A stretch of DNA of 64,000 bases from Siphonodentalium dalli (GCA_032622095.1 CP136066.1:170696664-170760663); one strand, 5' to 3'. Shown: positions 46,109-58,236, numbered from the stretch's first letter. Notes: generated by a model not told the origin, from the sequence alone. Translations and numbers: made by a program.

Positions 46109-47898
46109 TTAATGTCCGATATTACTCTGTAATTTATTCCATATTGGCATGCACACTTTAAAGTGCGAAGCTCTCCCTGTAATTATATTTGGCTCTAGAA
46201 TAACTGCCAAAATCTCGTTATGACAGTACCACGAAATATCTGTGCAGCGTTTTGGCCATGTAAAGCAATTTGCCTTCTTTGGACCTATACGCTTCATACA
46301 TTTTATAAGCAACTCATCACCCGAGACATTCTGGACATATCCAGGGTATATGTTCCGCTGGTATTTAACAATAACATATTTATCAATACACTCAACTGAA
46401 CTTGGCACATTCAACCAAACACCGTCACATGTCTTGTCTGAACCATCAACCAGCTTCTCCCCATCACATTCATTGGCAACTGTTTTACTCTGCTGTTCAC
46501 TATCCGGTACCTTCTCCTGACACATCCCGTCTAAACCTTCAACCTGCTTCTCTCCATCACATTCATCAGCTGTCTTAATCTGCTGTTCACTCTCCAATGT
46601 ATTCACCTGACACATCCCGTCTAAACCCCCAACGTGCTTCTCCCTGTCACATTCATCAACAACTATCTTACTTGTCTCTTCGCTCTTGGCTACACTCTCC
46701 GGACACATCGAATGCACACACTCGATCAACATGTGCATTCCACATTCATCAACAACTATCTTACTCTGCTGTTCACTCTCCAGTACATTCTCCTGACACA
46801 TCCCGTCTAAACCGTCAACCCGTTTCTCTCACTCACACTCATCAACTGTCTTACTCTGCTGTTCACTATCCTGTACTTTCCCCTGAAACAGCCCGTCTGA
46901 ACCTTCAACCTGCTTCTCTCCATCACATTCATCGGCTGTATTACTCTGCTGTTCACTCTCCGATACTTTCTCCTGACACCTCTCGTTCACACCCTCGTTC
47001 ACACCATCTCCATGCCACATTCATCAACATATGTCTTACCCTGTTCATGCTCTAGTACAATCTCCGGTCACATGTCGTCCACGCCCTCGATCTCCATTTT
47101 CGTGTCATTTTCATCAACTGTCTTACTCCGCTGTCCACTCGCTAGTACATTATCCGGACACCTCCCGTCTAAACCCTCAACAAGCTTCTCCCCATCACAT
47201 TCATCAACATCTGGCTCACTCTGTTCAATCAACTCAGAATCCTCTCCAATCCCAACTAATCCGACGCTAACCTCTCTGTCTGAGCGCGCACCTCGACTTG
47301 CTTTCATACCAGTCCTAGTCGAAACACCCTCAACCTTTCTCCCTACAGACCCAACTTTCAAACCGTCATCGACAATCGCCCCAGGTTCCTCTCCACTCCC
47401 AACTAACCCGTCGCCGACCTCTCTGTCTGATCGCACACCTCGACTTGCATGCCTACCACGCCTAGTCAAAACATCCTCAACCTTTCTGCCCACCGACCCA
47501 ACTTTCAAACCATCATTGGCAATCGCCCCAGGTTCCTCTACACTCCCAACTAACACATCGCATTTGCCGACCTCTATACCTGATTGCGCACCCTGACCCG
47601 CTTTCTTGCCACAACCACCCAATACACTTTTCTTAACATTCCGTCTAGTTCTAATAACAGGCATAACGATATTGGGACTCTCATACAGAACTTTATCCCG
47701 ATAACATTTGGATCGTTCGCGAATTACTTGCTTGCTGCTCTCTCTTTCCTGTCTAGATGGGCCAGGAAATTCTGCGTGATTTTGCAGTGGCGAAGCTGGT
47801 GGTGTATACATGCTATAATCTACTTTATTTTCTTTAGTTTTTCTCTTTGTTTTCTCTGTTTTTCTTTCCATTGTTTTCGTCAGTTCTCGCGATGTCAT
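46109..47898 (-). pseudogene. Repetitive protein with Tudor/SH3-like end, broken by two TGA codons and a frameshift
   Basis: From ATG (47896-47898) the minus strand encodes a basic N-terminus (MTSRELTKTMERKTEKTKRK). Three diverged repeats of about 50 residues follow (key phrase DDGLKVGSVGRKVEGV), then about nine repeats of about 31 residues (consensus MCQEKVxESEQQSKTVxDEC, then DGEKxVEGLDG). The end is a compact domain containing YVIVKYQRNIYPGYV and a FTWPKR-ISWYCHNEIL stretch. I liken this to the Tudor/SH3-like module often at the end of transposon-associated invertebrate proteins. A TGA at 47068-47070 replaces a repeat cysteine codon, a frameshift follows within 47000-47067, and a TGA at 46829-46831 replaces a glycine codon. 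The last 230 codons (to 46109) stay open. Spliced-out repeats could rescue it, but no clean splice sites are seen. Function is unknown. Confidence 0.55.
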
Positions 47899-47944
47899 AT
47901 CTTTATTGCATTTCTTTTTTCCCAGTTCCTTATTATACCTCTTT

Positions 47945-48510
47945 AAAAAAAAAAGGGGTATACTGTTTTGCACCTGTCCGTCTGTGCGTCCGTCCGATGT
48001 CTGTTCATGTCATAACTTGAACAGTAGTACCCGGATCTCAATGAAATTAGGTATGGATGTTCACTAATATGAGGACATTAAATAGTGGGTTCCATCGTTT
48101 TGTTCGGATTTTCCATTCTAGAGTTATTCATCTTTGTTTATCTGGAAATGTTGGCTTTTGGCCCGTATGGTGTCTGTTCATGACGTAACTTCAACAGTTG
48201 TGCTGGGATCTCAATGAAATTTGGGTTGGGTGTTCACTACTATGAGGGCATTCAATAGAGGGTTACATCGTTTTGTTCGGATTTTCCATTCTAGAGTTAT
48301 TCATCTTTGTGTATCTGGAAATGTTGGCTGTTTGGTCCATCCGATGTCTGTTCAGGTAATAACTTGAACAGTAATGCTCGGATCTCAATGAAAATTTGTA
48401 TGGCTGTTCACCACTATGGTGACATTTAATGGCATATTCAACTGTTTTGTTTTGGTTTTTTCTTCTATAGTTATTCATCTTTGTTTATATGAAAATGCTG
48501 ATTTTTGGGT
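47945..48510 (+). repeat. Tandem array, three ~172-bp units
   Basis: Each unit carries GATGTCTGTTCATG, a TAACTTGAACAGT phrase, GGATCTCAATGAAAT, GTTCACTA-TATGAGG, ATCGTTTTGTTCGG or a variant, ATTTTCCATTCTAGAGTTAT and TCATCTTTGTTTATCTGGAA. Units start near 47998, 48170 and 48345. The CTGTCCGTCTGTGCGTCCGT lead-in is like that of other dispersed elements in the window. The array abuts the 5' side of the repetitive-protein locus. Confidence 0.82.
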
Positions 48511-51299
48511 CCATCGGTCTGAGTATAGCACTCATAGGTTATAGATATGCCCACACTAGTCGGTATGCCACAAGGGGATATGCACCGGACGACAGTCCAT
48601 CACTTGTCTTCTTTATACTTTGCTTTCTGTTTGTTCAAATAAGAGCGTCATCGTTCAGGATCCTTATCTCTATTCGCTCTGAATTTCCTCTGTCTCTCAG
48701 CATTTGACATAGCCATATCTGAAAGTAATCAGGACGACGTTACTAATATACGAATACCATATATGTATTAATCGTGCTTGTTCAAAAACTATATGTACAC
48801 ATACGAATGTATTTTACTCGTGGGCACGGACACATGCGACTTCCGGAATTTGTCGAGTTGTAAATCAATGGCATCTTGACATGTATATCGTGTAACGTCT
48901 AATCAAGTATGTATGCATGAGTGCGCCTCAGTTTGGTTTCCATTATAATTCACCAAAACAAAGTATTATACCAATAATTCGACCCTTTTATTATTGCTAT
49001 TTTGGCGAGCGAATTTGAATTACCCCACCAAAATAACCCTTCAGACACACTCTGGTCTTTCCTGTAGCGTGTTGTGTATTTAATGTAACGACCACGCGAT
49101 CTGGTCATGAATTTAAAAGGAACTATATAACGAACGCATCGATGCTTACTCACCATAGCACACTCACATACATATTTGTATGTGAGTTAAAAATGACACT
49201 TACCATTTGGTAATCCTTTCCCCTTACACCGAAATTAAAATAATGACAACTAATCGTATTTCCTGTAACGCCTATTTGGTTATTTGTGCAGATAACTGTA
49301 TCATTGGCATGTAATTTCGGTATTTTCAAATAATTTCACGCTACTCATGTAATTATAACATACCTAAACACAGTAAATAAACGTCAAACAAAATAACACA
49401 CGATTGCTTGCTATTACTACAAAAGTAAAATTCATGTAACACATGTCGTATATTGTGTTACTCGCAGTGTATTTCGTGTAACGAAATCACAATTTGAAGC
49501 GACTCAAATATAGAAGAGGTCGCGTTTATTACTATATGATGTTTTTCACATCACAATGATAGCAGGAATGCGACAAGGGGGCTAAAAGTCGACTTTATTC
49601 AAAATTGCTACGTTGTTGGTCAAAACTGCTTTCTCCCGTAACAATTATAGTATCTCCCGTAACATGATTTAACATTGTGACAAAGTCCCAGCAAATGGTT
49701 TATCTTAAACACATAACTGTTTGCCTAAATACAATTCTAATGAGTCACCTGACAGTTTACATAATAAATCCACATAATATTTTGACACATATTATACATA
49801 GACTAATCTCAAGGTGATATTTCTATCTCCAGTAACAAAACTGGTATTTCCTGTAATGATTTTCTTCGTAACAGGAGTAGACCGTTACAGGATATATGTA
49901 TTGACTATCAAACACGAAATATCTCAATGATTTCTCCCTTCAGCGGGGAGATAATGTGGCAATCGAAATGACGCACAAACATATCTATGAAAATGAATTA
50001 GCGATACTGAGCTCCCTGGTCATATCGATTAAATTTGCGTTACATTTCAGACGCTTTTTAAATATACGGTTATAGGTGCACCTACCTGATGCTAATTTTT
50101 CTTCCGCTGTATCTTCGTATTCCAAATCGGCGTCCACTTTCGATCATGCCACGTGCTCTCACTCTTATAAAACGAATTGACGTCATTGACACTGATAGGG
50201 AGGTCCTATTATTTTGCTAGTATGCATCTTCGTTACAGTAGATACATCGAGTTGAGGGACAAGATGTAACGAGCAAAAAATATGTGGAAATCTCGGACAT
50301 TGGTAGTCTACAGTTAATTTTCATTTAGAGTAATGACCATTATTCAACTGCGCATGACAGTTTTCATAATTATTGTGAATAATATCCATAGACAGACGAG
50401 CGAACTCGATATTTTGAAATTGGGACACGAGTTTTAGTGGAAATTCAGCTATAAAGCTAACGGGTAGGGGGTTAATATCCCGTTACACGACATGTATACG
50501 GTGTGTATTTTATAGAACGCATTGCGGGCCATATATAAAATTATAATTTGCTAGCATATATCTTGTCTGAAAGACGCCAGTGTCAAAGGACAAGAATATG
50601 CGCCAAAATTGATAATGACTCGTATACTCTCAATTTGTTGTGTTTTATGTATCTGCATGTATTGTCTTTGTATTGGAATAAAGTATGTTAAAGGTACGAT
50701 TGGCCTTGGCGGTGGGTATCCTGTGAAAATATCTCCACCCGTCAAAAACCGCTACAAACAGAAAGAACATCAAAATGTAGATAGACTTTGTCCGTATACA
50801 AATAAGAAATATCGCATAAACAGTATGTTATTGTCATATGTTTGACCATTGTTATGTAAACAAAAGCATAAAAAGTTACTTTTCTGGCGTTTGTTTATAT
50901 TATGATGGTAAACATAAAGAGCGTTCTTTGTTGGAAAATTCCTGATATGGAACTAATAAAGAGCGTTTATGTCATTTGCGTGTGATTAGCCAGTAGCATT
51001 GTGCGGTCTTCTGTAACACAATCAGGCGCTTGCTTAGGTAAAATATAGTAGGTCTTACGATAACATGCTGTTTACGCGATGGTCATGGTATATATGAACG
51101 AAACTGTATGCGTTTTAATGTTTTTCTGTTTACAATGTTTGGAACAAATATGAATATTTTCGACAATTAAGGCCTCACGTGCCTTTAAAACAAACAAAAT
51201 TGTTAGGCGCGAGTAGCGGCTTTAGTTATTTTATTTCGCACAATGAACTACATGTACTACTGATAGACTTACGAATCTCATATATATTTTGAAGACCTC
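48511..51299. other. No gene recognised; GTAAC-motif-rich
   Basis: Recurrent phrases include TCGTGTAACG (48887, 49470), CCTGTAACGCC (49261), CTCCCGTAACA (49634, 49655), CCGTTACAGG (49881) and CGTTACACGAC (50482). Near 50915-50960 there are two AAAGAGCGTT motifs and a diverged relative of the 7039-7130 repeat. Open frames, including 50551-50845 on both strands, show no domain. Confidence 0.45.
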
Positions 51300-51800
51300 T
51301 GTTTGTTTGTCTGTTTGTCTGTATGTATGTTTGTCTGTCATTTATACAAATCTACGATTCTCGACCGATCTGGACGAAACTTGGTACGTGTGTGTAGTTT
51401 GACCAGGCGGTCGACGTTGTCGTATTGGCGAGCCCGTGCGGCGCCCGCTTCGCGCATGCGCAGACGAGATCTCAGAAACGGGTGGAGCTATCGACTTGAA
51501 ATTTGCTATGTGAATGTATCTTGCCCCGGATACGAATTTTATCGTGTCGCCGAGCCCGTGCGACGCCAGCTTCGCGCATGCGCAGACGAGATCTCGGAAA
51601 CGGGTGGAGCTATCGACTTGAAATTTGCTATATGAATGTATCTTGCCCCGGATACGAATTTTATCGGGTCGCCGAGCCCGTGCGACGCCAGCTTCGCGCA
51701 TGCGCAGACCAGATCTCGGAAACGGGTGGAGCTATCGACTTGAAATTTGGTTTTTGAATAGCCCGGACAACGTCGGGCTCATCGGCTAGTAGCTTATATA
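51300..51800 (-). repeat. 122-bp subrepeat cluster, inverted relative to the 58-61 kb array
   Basis: Three units of about 121 bp carry GGGTGGAGCTATCGACTTGA, AATTTGCTAT, TATCTTGCCCCGGATACGAA, TTTTATCG and GCGCATGCGCAGAC. These are the complement of the units at 58300-60500. The block starts with a GTCTGTTTGTCTGTATGT run and ends with CCCGGACAACGTCGGGC, then CGGCTAGTA. The open frames covering it on both strands are repeat artefacts. Confidence 0.85.
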
Positions 51801-53066
51801 TGTAAGTCGTAAATTTTCGTACGGACCAAAAAAACTTTTTCGCTTAATTGACGATTACGAGTCCGTTTGTGAGAAAATAGTGTGGTTTAAATATTTATGG
51901 CCACTCGCAGTTAGGTGATATGACTATGTTTGGTGTGATTAGTTTGTACTTAATTGTGTGGTTATCAGGTCATAGTCAATGGTAGGCTTGATGTTTGCAC
52001 GCACAGCTCGCGTTCCCATTCTTGGCTTCTATAATTTAACCCGTAATCGTAACTACGAATATGGCAAAACGACAACTGATAGAAAGAACACAAATTCTAG
52101 TGACGTAGTACCCTATTCCTAATTCTTATTCCATAGTAGTTCATTGTGCGAAAGGTGTCCAAAGCTGACTTTATTATGACACGCTTCGTGGCTCATTGAC
52201 AAATAACGAAATCTACTGTTACGTTGCACGGACTTCATATGAAAATAGCATATATATCTGACTACTAAATAATATGTTTTCGCTTCGGAACACCGATAAT
52301 TATGGTCTGTTATGCCTCGGAAGTTTGAAATTTTAAAATTTAAACCTCCCTATTGATGGAAAGTTTACGAACGGTGTTTGTGATTTCGGGTGTCGAAAGA
52401 TGGAAGTTCCGTTTATCTTTGGTATATGTCGCTGAATAGTGATATCCATATTCCACCGCGATTCATCTCGCGTCTTATCTATCTTCTAAGAAGTAAACTT
52501 AACGAACGGTGTTTATGCTCTCGGACCACGAAACGTGAGAACATGAGTTCCATCCATCTTTGGATACCTGTTGCTGGAGCTGGATATGGTTGTCCACCTC
52601 AATGCAGTGTGTGTGCGCGTGTGTGTTGTAACTATGGTTACTCGATATGGTGAAATATGCCCCTTATTAAATTTACAGGGTATCTCGAACCAACATAAAA
52701 CACTGCCATGTGATTGGGTGATACTATGAGAAAGAAATTTCCGGTGAAATAAAATATGCTTTATATTCTATTGATTCCTTTAAACTATGTCATGATTCTG
52801 TCGATTCAGGGTTTTCTGTGAATTGTATATACATGTATGGTACCTGTGAATGCTGGTAGTGAAATTGGATGTAAATCTGACGGCAGTATCAAAATCACTG
52901 AGTTTGACAAGATACAGTCCTGACTCGAAGGAAATCCACTTGTATTATATACAGCGGTTTTGATTTTTTTTTGCAAAATAATGTATGATTTTAAACAGCA
53001 TCGACAAATGGTATAAACATTGTCGCCTTGGAAAACAGTTAGTTCCTTCCTCGAGTTTATGCGCGA
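51801..53066. other. No gene; one direct duplication near 52.4-52.6 kb
   Basis: GATGGAAAGTTTACGAACGG, TGTTTGTGATTTCGG and a GTTCCGTTTATCTTTGG phrase (52357-52430) recur in diverged form at 52485-52570. The sequence just before 53067 would be the 3' UTR of the minus-strand Mab-21 gene; no clear AATAAA is seen close by. Confidence 0.4.
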
Positions 53067-53531
53067 TCATGTTTCGCATTCAGCTTCAATGACGTAGAAA
53101 TATTCCATCCATCCTTGATGCTCACTTGACATAGAACACAACCCGTAGACCCCAAAGAGCACCCTGTTCAAAGCAAACAACGCCAAAATACATCGATATT
53201 CTGGACTCTCCGGATTCATCGTTCGCATTATTCTTCCCTTCTGATCACCCGATCCACCAGATGTCTTGACCCGAGCGCTCATAACAAGAGCATACTCAAC
53301 GTTGAGGAACATTATCTCGATAACTTCATTCAATATGTTCATGTTTGCATCAAAGTCGCCGACTGGCTCCGGCCTGAAGGAATAGGTGTCATTCTCTAAA
53401 GGATAACTGAACGTTTCAATATGATCCCCTGCAAAGGTTAGCAACTCTTTGGCAATTTTATAGAGAAGTATGTCGATATTTTCCTTGCACCGATTGCTGC
53501 TTACTCTGCTGTCACCACGTGACGTACCACG
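53067..53531 (-). pseudogene. In-frame continuation of the Mab-21 gene beyond a TAG codon
   Basis: Directly after the TAG, 154 further sense codons run in the same frame to a TGA at 53067-53069. They encode a polypeptide with helical, protein-like composition (for example NILNEVIEIMFLNVEYALV and YRCILALFALNRVLFGVYG). With them the protein would be 659 residues, a length I would expect for bivalve Mab-21 family members with a long C-terminal helical region. The first residues after the stop come from GTGGTACGTCACGTGGTG-type text that holds a possible GTACGT donor but no sensible acceptor for an intron spanning the stop. The simplest reading is a nonsense allele or early pseudogene. Read-through, or a genuine shorter isoform with the tail lost, are alternatives. 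Confidence 0.6.
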
Positions 53532-55046
53532 CTATTCTTGGCTGGCAACAATGTTCCCGTGTGATTGTAACATGGTAATGAAATCATCGACAAAAGCCAA
53601 CCATTTATTCATTAGTTTTTCTGATTTCCGCAATGCTCTTCTGATAGCACGACGGCCTCCTTTATTTTTACCTGTCGATGTTATCACGAAGAACTCTTCT
53701 AAAGGGTCCTTATTTGAATCCACAATTAGAGACATAAGTGTAACAAAGTCGCCATATGAAATATATTCATGTTGTCTAGAATACACCCAAAGATCAACCG
53801 TCTTATTAACTGTCGTAAGATTTGATTTAACTTCGTCTATATAATATCGTCTGACTGAATGGATTGGACACCTCGTCAATACAGATGCGGATACTCGTTG
53901 TTTCATGTCATGGGGTACAATTCCGGTCCCATGCATTACCTCTGCTGCTTCTATGGTGTTCCTGATACGAGACATATGACCCGTTTGCGTGCTAGTCGGG
54001 TTTGTTTCAGAGAGTTGTCTACTTACATAAGATAATATAAAAAATGCGAGTAACAGCCTTGTGAGTGATGTCATTCCCGCGATATCATCAGTGATGAGAT
54101 ACAACCCGAGAAGAGACCACAAACGCCTGCGGAGATATATCAGATCAGATTCCGAGACGCCAGTCAACAAGTTCATTGCAGGAACAAAATAATGAGGAAG
54201 GAATCCGATTTTTAAATCCTGATCAAGTCTCTTTAATAGATCCACTACTGACAAGTCATTTTCCCAGAATCGAGCGTCCGTCTGCTCGAAATACCAGAGA
54301 GCTGACGTCTTCAGATGGTAGGACGTCAACACACCCCGGCCAAAATCGATGACGCGTCCGATTTCCTTCAAAAACTTTATACTGAGTATCTGGTTAACTG
54401 ACATTGTTCTCAACAGCACGACTTCTGCTTTAGTGAACGACAGACAAAAGTCGTGCTCACGGTCCGGGTCTGATGGAGCAGGTCGTGCTGCAAGGTGAAA
54501 TTCACCGGATATAATTAGCGATATAATGTCGTCCGATGGCCACTGTCGGTCACGTGCGGAAAATAAGCGTGCCGTCTGTGGTATTCTACTTATTCTTAGT
54601 TGTGGAACCAAGTCGGTGGTGGTGTCTCGACCATTTATTATCTTACCAACCTTTGATAATCTATCAGCATCTGGAGTTTTTCCAAAGATCTCTTCACACA
54701 TTTCTCTAACAGGATCAGCCAGCACGTATTTCCCGTCACCCAAGATTACGTTTGGTACGAGCCCTGCTAACCCCTCAGTAGATATCCGGACATACCACGG
54801 GAGGTCATGTCGGTATATCAAGCTGGATTCCGCTATTAATATGCTTCGAGGTTCGATCAGAAGATCTGAATCACTTCCTGTAATATAAAGTCCACTCGCG
54901 GTGCTCCCTACTAATGTAACTTTATAACGATCAGTCGACTCACGTGCCCTTCGTCTACTGTTAAACCCTTGCAGCATAATCCGGTTATAACGCGGAGATG
55001 GCTCTTGTGAGTCCTCACTGCACCGACTTTGTGATGAGGACGCCAT
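53532..55046 (-). CDS. Mab-21 domain protein, cGAS-like receptor class
   Basis: This is an uninterrupted 504-codon frame. The ATG at 55044-55046 has A at -3 and G at +4. The nucleotidyltransferase signature is present: G47-S48 followed by D59-S60-D61 (VGSTASGLY, TGSDSDLLIE), with a third acidic candidate at D145 in TDLVPQL. The Mab-21 helical half is clear: a WPSDDI run (residues 169-174), LSFTKAEVVLLRTM (202-215), SYHLKTSALWYFEQT (242-256) and LPHYFVPAMNLL (283-294). In characterised cGAS-like receptors this fold senses nucleic acid and makes a cyclic dinucleotide that activates STING. All three acidic positions are kept, so activity is possible, but ligand and product cannot be read from sequence. 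No zinc ribbon like that of vertebrate cGAS is evident. The frame ends at TAG (53532-53534), yet the same frame reopens at once downstream. A TATTTATA at about 55124-55131 (minus) could be a TATA box. Confidence 0.92.
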   Translation of the reverse strand: MASSSQSRCSEDSQEPSPRYNRIMLQGFNSRRRARESTDRYKVTLVGSTASGLYITGSDSDLLIEPRSILIAESSLIYRHDLPWYVRISTEGLAGLVPNVILGDGKYVLADPVREMCEEIFGKTPDADRLSKVGKIINGRDTTTDLVPQLRISRIPQTARLFSARDRQWPSDDIISLIISGEFHLAARPAPSDPDREHDFCLSFTKAEVVLLRTMSVNQILSIKFLKEIGRVIDFGRGVLTSYHLKTSALWYFEQTDARFWENDLSVVDLLKRLDQDLKIGFLPHYFVPAMNLLTGVSESDLIYLRRRLWSLLGLYLITDDIAGMTSLTRLLLAFFILSYVSRQLSETNPTSTQTGHMSRIRNTIEAAEVMHGTGIVPHDMKQRVSASVLTRCPIHSVRRYYIDEVKSNLTTVNKTVDLWVYSRQHEYISYGDFVTLMSLIVDSNKDPLEEFFVITSTGKNKGGRRAIRRALRKSEKLMNKWLAFVDDFITMLQSHGNIVASQE

Positions 55047-55715
55047 AATTATTAAATGGATACCTTACTCTCACGAAGCCTTGGTGTATCGATTTTAATA
55101 CGATGGTATCATTATTAGTCCACCTATAAATATCGGACACCACAGACTGTGTTCAGTTCACGTGAGCGGGAAATAAATAACATGTCGTCTTTCTGGAAAA
55201 CAAATGAATATAACGATGTAATTTGGATTTTTATCAGGTTTTGGTATGACGGGTAGAATATAACGGAGATTACTCAACGGGGTATTAACGATGGTCTATT
55301 ATAAATCTGGTTGGGGATATATAATGTGTATATATAATATATGTCTGTAATTTTTTTAATTGAGTACTGTCGATTACTTTGACACGATATTGAATAAACA
55401 TCAACATGTTGGCAATTACAACACCATTTTCTAAACTTTGTTGACATGAAAATTAATTTTAACTTCACTGTTCTCAGGTTTCAATAAGATCAGATTCTGT
55501 AATACAAACCTATTTTAAAAAGTGGACTTACATGTAAACTTATATTTTTCTTCATTCAAGAAATTAAACTGTTGAGCCACCCATGAATATTTGTTATGTT
55601 TGATAATGTTCATGCCACGCAAGTTGGTCATTGGAAATTTCCGGTTTCAACAGACAGTATTTGTTTCGAAAAGAATATTTATCCATTTTGTTCTGTTCCT
55701 AATTCTCTCTTATTA
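55047..55715. other. Upstream region of the Mab-21 gene
   Basis: This should contain promoter and 5' UTR for the minus-strand gene. The only candidate signal is TATTTATA at about 55124-55131. The remainder is AT-rich with TATATA runs near 55318-55345. No other gene is recognised. Confidence 0.4.
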
Positions 55716-58236
55716 GGTACTAGCAGGGTTACCCGGCGTTGCCCAGGTTAAATTGATGTGAAACCCTCTGTGGGTATTTGGTGGGAATGATTCTTACACA
55801 TGGAATATAAGTAATGGCTCATCTGGTCAGGTCGGAGCTATTATCATTTTGTTTATCGCGTTTCATCCGTCCCACCAATAAAGAAGTATTTATTTATTTA
55901 CAACGGCGTATACTTCAGATAATGAGGTGTTTTATAGCATGAAACATGAACATCATAAACACATTAGTTCGAAAACAATAAAAGACGACAATTGTGTTTT
56001 ACATAGAGATGTTTTAAAGATATGTCCAGGTGCTCCTCTGTTCTGGTGCTATATACTGGCTAATCATTTTCAGTTTAAAAGAATTTATGTTTTGCATGTA
56101 TAGCAACTACATGTGCCCGACACAGCAATATTTTGAGTTGTGTATGTTAGGCGATGACTCTGTTCTAAAAAATTAAAGAAATCCTCTGTATCGGGCAGAT
56201 ATACCCGTATCATATGTCAATATTGGAGGATCCTGAAGAGTCATGTGCTACGGACTGCGTTTTCCTTTATCTCAGAAGTAACCATATTTGACTGCACACT
56301 GTGACCACTATTTTTGAACAGGCCTGCTCTACATTTCCATATCTCTAGGAAATTGTAACTTTTTTGTGGAAACTATATTCAATGGGACAGACTCAATCGT
56401 GTTATAATATATACATGAGCCATTCTAATGTGCAATCCTCTGACGATTCAAGGTCCCACAGTTTGAATGAATATATGTATCTCTTAAATAGATTGATATC
56501 AATATACTTTTAATGCTTTTTTTCTATGTATCTGTGTTGCTAGATCATTATAGAAATGCCCTGATTTCCATCCCCATATAAATATGACAGTTGAGAAGAT
56601 ATAATTGTTCAAGTGACTTCATTCGGTCACCATTTGTCGAGATTGTGAAATTGGAATGCCAAAAACTCCTTCGAACGACATAGAGATGGCCTGGGAGATG
56701 ACTATATATAACTTTGTTGGATATCGGCGAATTGAACAATCTTAGAAATGCTAATGAATCTCTTCTCGCCATCCATGACCCAAACGACCCCAAATGTGAT
56801 TTAATTGATCATATCATTAGAGAAGAACGTGCATGAATTTGGTGGAATCAGTGCTAAATACATTTGTATCAACTTTGGTGCAACTCCCCTCATGCATGAC
56901 TTGAACCGCGCCACTTATGTCATATTTAAACCACGTCTATTAGACTCATACATGCATTATATAATGGAGATGATTTTATATAAGTTTGGTGGTAATCGGC
57001 AACTAAACAAATGCTTATCAGAGTTATTACCCCCCCCCCTACCTCTCACCTAAACGGCACCAATTCCGCGTCTTCAAATCACACGTTTATATTCCTCGTA
57101 TCACGGAGAAGAATAATATATGAATTAGGTCGAAATATGTGCTAAAAATAGCCCCTCCCTGACACCAACAACTTCAGTTTAGAAAATTATAACCAGCACC
57201 ATTATCTTACTCGTAAGAAATTACCCCTGTTAGACCGCCTTGGTGCCATCTCGGGCGGGTGTACCGTTAAAGTTATATATAGAACACAGACAGATATTCG
57301 CAAATATTTGATTCATTGTATCATTTGAGAAGAACGTGTGTATGCGTTTGATGGTAATTGGCACTAAACATATTTTTATAAGTTTTTGGTGACCCTCTCG
57401 TCCCTATTTCGGACTCAAGCAGCGCCACTTTTGACATCATTAAACCGTGCACACAATTAGACTCATTACAGAGATGAATATATATAAATTTATGAAAATT
57501 GGCGAGTATACAAATTCGTATCAAATTTGTATTTCTCACACATAAAGCACCAATTTGGCGCATTTAAACCACTCGATTAGATTATTTTTATCACGGAGAA
57601 GAAAATTTATCAATGAGGTGGAAATCGGCGCTAAACATATTGTTGATCAATGTTTGTGTCCTCTCCCCCTCTGGGCATCCACTTTTGACATCTGATATCA
57701 TGGAGATTATTATTTGTACGTTTGGTGCTAATCCGCGACTAAACAAATTTTTACCAAATTTAGTGACCACCCACCCGCCCCCAAATATCTCATCTCAACG
57801 ACACCAATTTTACGACTTTCAATCACCCAATAAGATGCCTGTATCATGGAGAAGTTATCAGAAGATTGTGCATCAATTGGGTGGAATTCGGCGCTAAAAT
57901 TATTTTTGATCAATTTTGGTGCCCATCTCCCCTTCCTGTCATCACTGGCGCGAACTGCGCGACTTTTGGCATATTTAAACCACAACATTATATTCATCAT
58001 AGTATGGGGATGATTATATATAAGTTTGGTGGCAATCGGCGACAAATTTTATTCTACCCCTCACCATTTCCTTCCCCTGACAACGACGTCACTTTAGAAA
58101 ATTCTAACCCTCGCCTTTATCTTTCTCGTAAAAAGTTACCCACATTAAACCCATTTTGTGTCATATAGGTGGTCCCCTGTGAATTTCTATAGAACACAGA
58201 CAGACAGCCAGACAGACATTCGCAAATATAGATATA
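55716..58236 (+). repeat. Composite repeat starting at an ACTAGCAGGGTTACCCGGCG terminus, with ~270-bp tandem units
   Basis: It opens with TACTAGCAGGGTTACCCGGC then GTTGCCCAGG, a terminus like those seen at the ends of widespread invertebrate repeats. From about 56800 to 58200, degenerate units of roughly 270 bp recur with GAGAAGAACGTG or GAAG-type starts, GGTGGAATC or GGTCGAAAT, CATATTTAAACCAC, GGAGATGATTTTATATAAGT and GGTGGTAATCGGC. The block ends with ACAGACAGACATTCGCAAAT, then ATAGATAT, immediately before the next ACTAGCAGG. Several frames of 80-105 codons are incidental. Confidence 0.7.

Noticed and set aside
46242-47946. Plus-strand frames rich in Ser, Pro and Thr, up to 194 codons
   Set aside because: They are the antisense of the repetitive minus-strand locus. 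The minus strand shows the coherent repeats and the compact C-terminal domain.
53470-53844. Plus-strand frame of 124 codons across the Mab-21 gene end
   Set aside because: It is antisense to a clearly coding minus-strand region and has no domain of its own.
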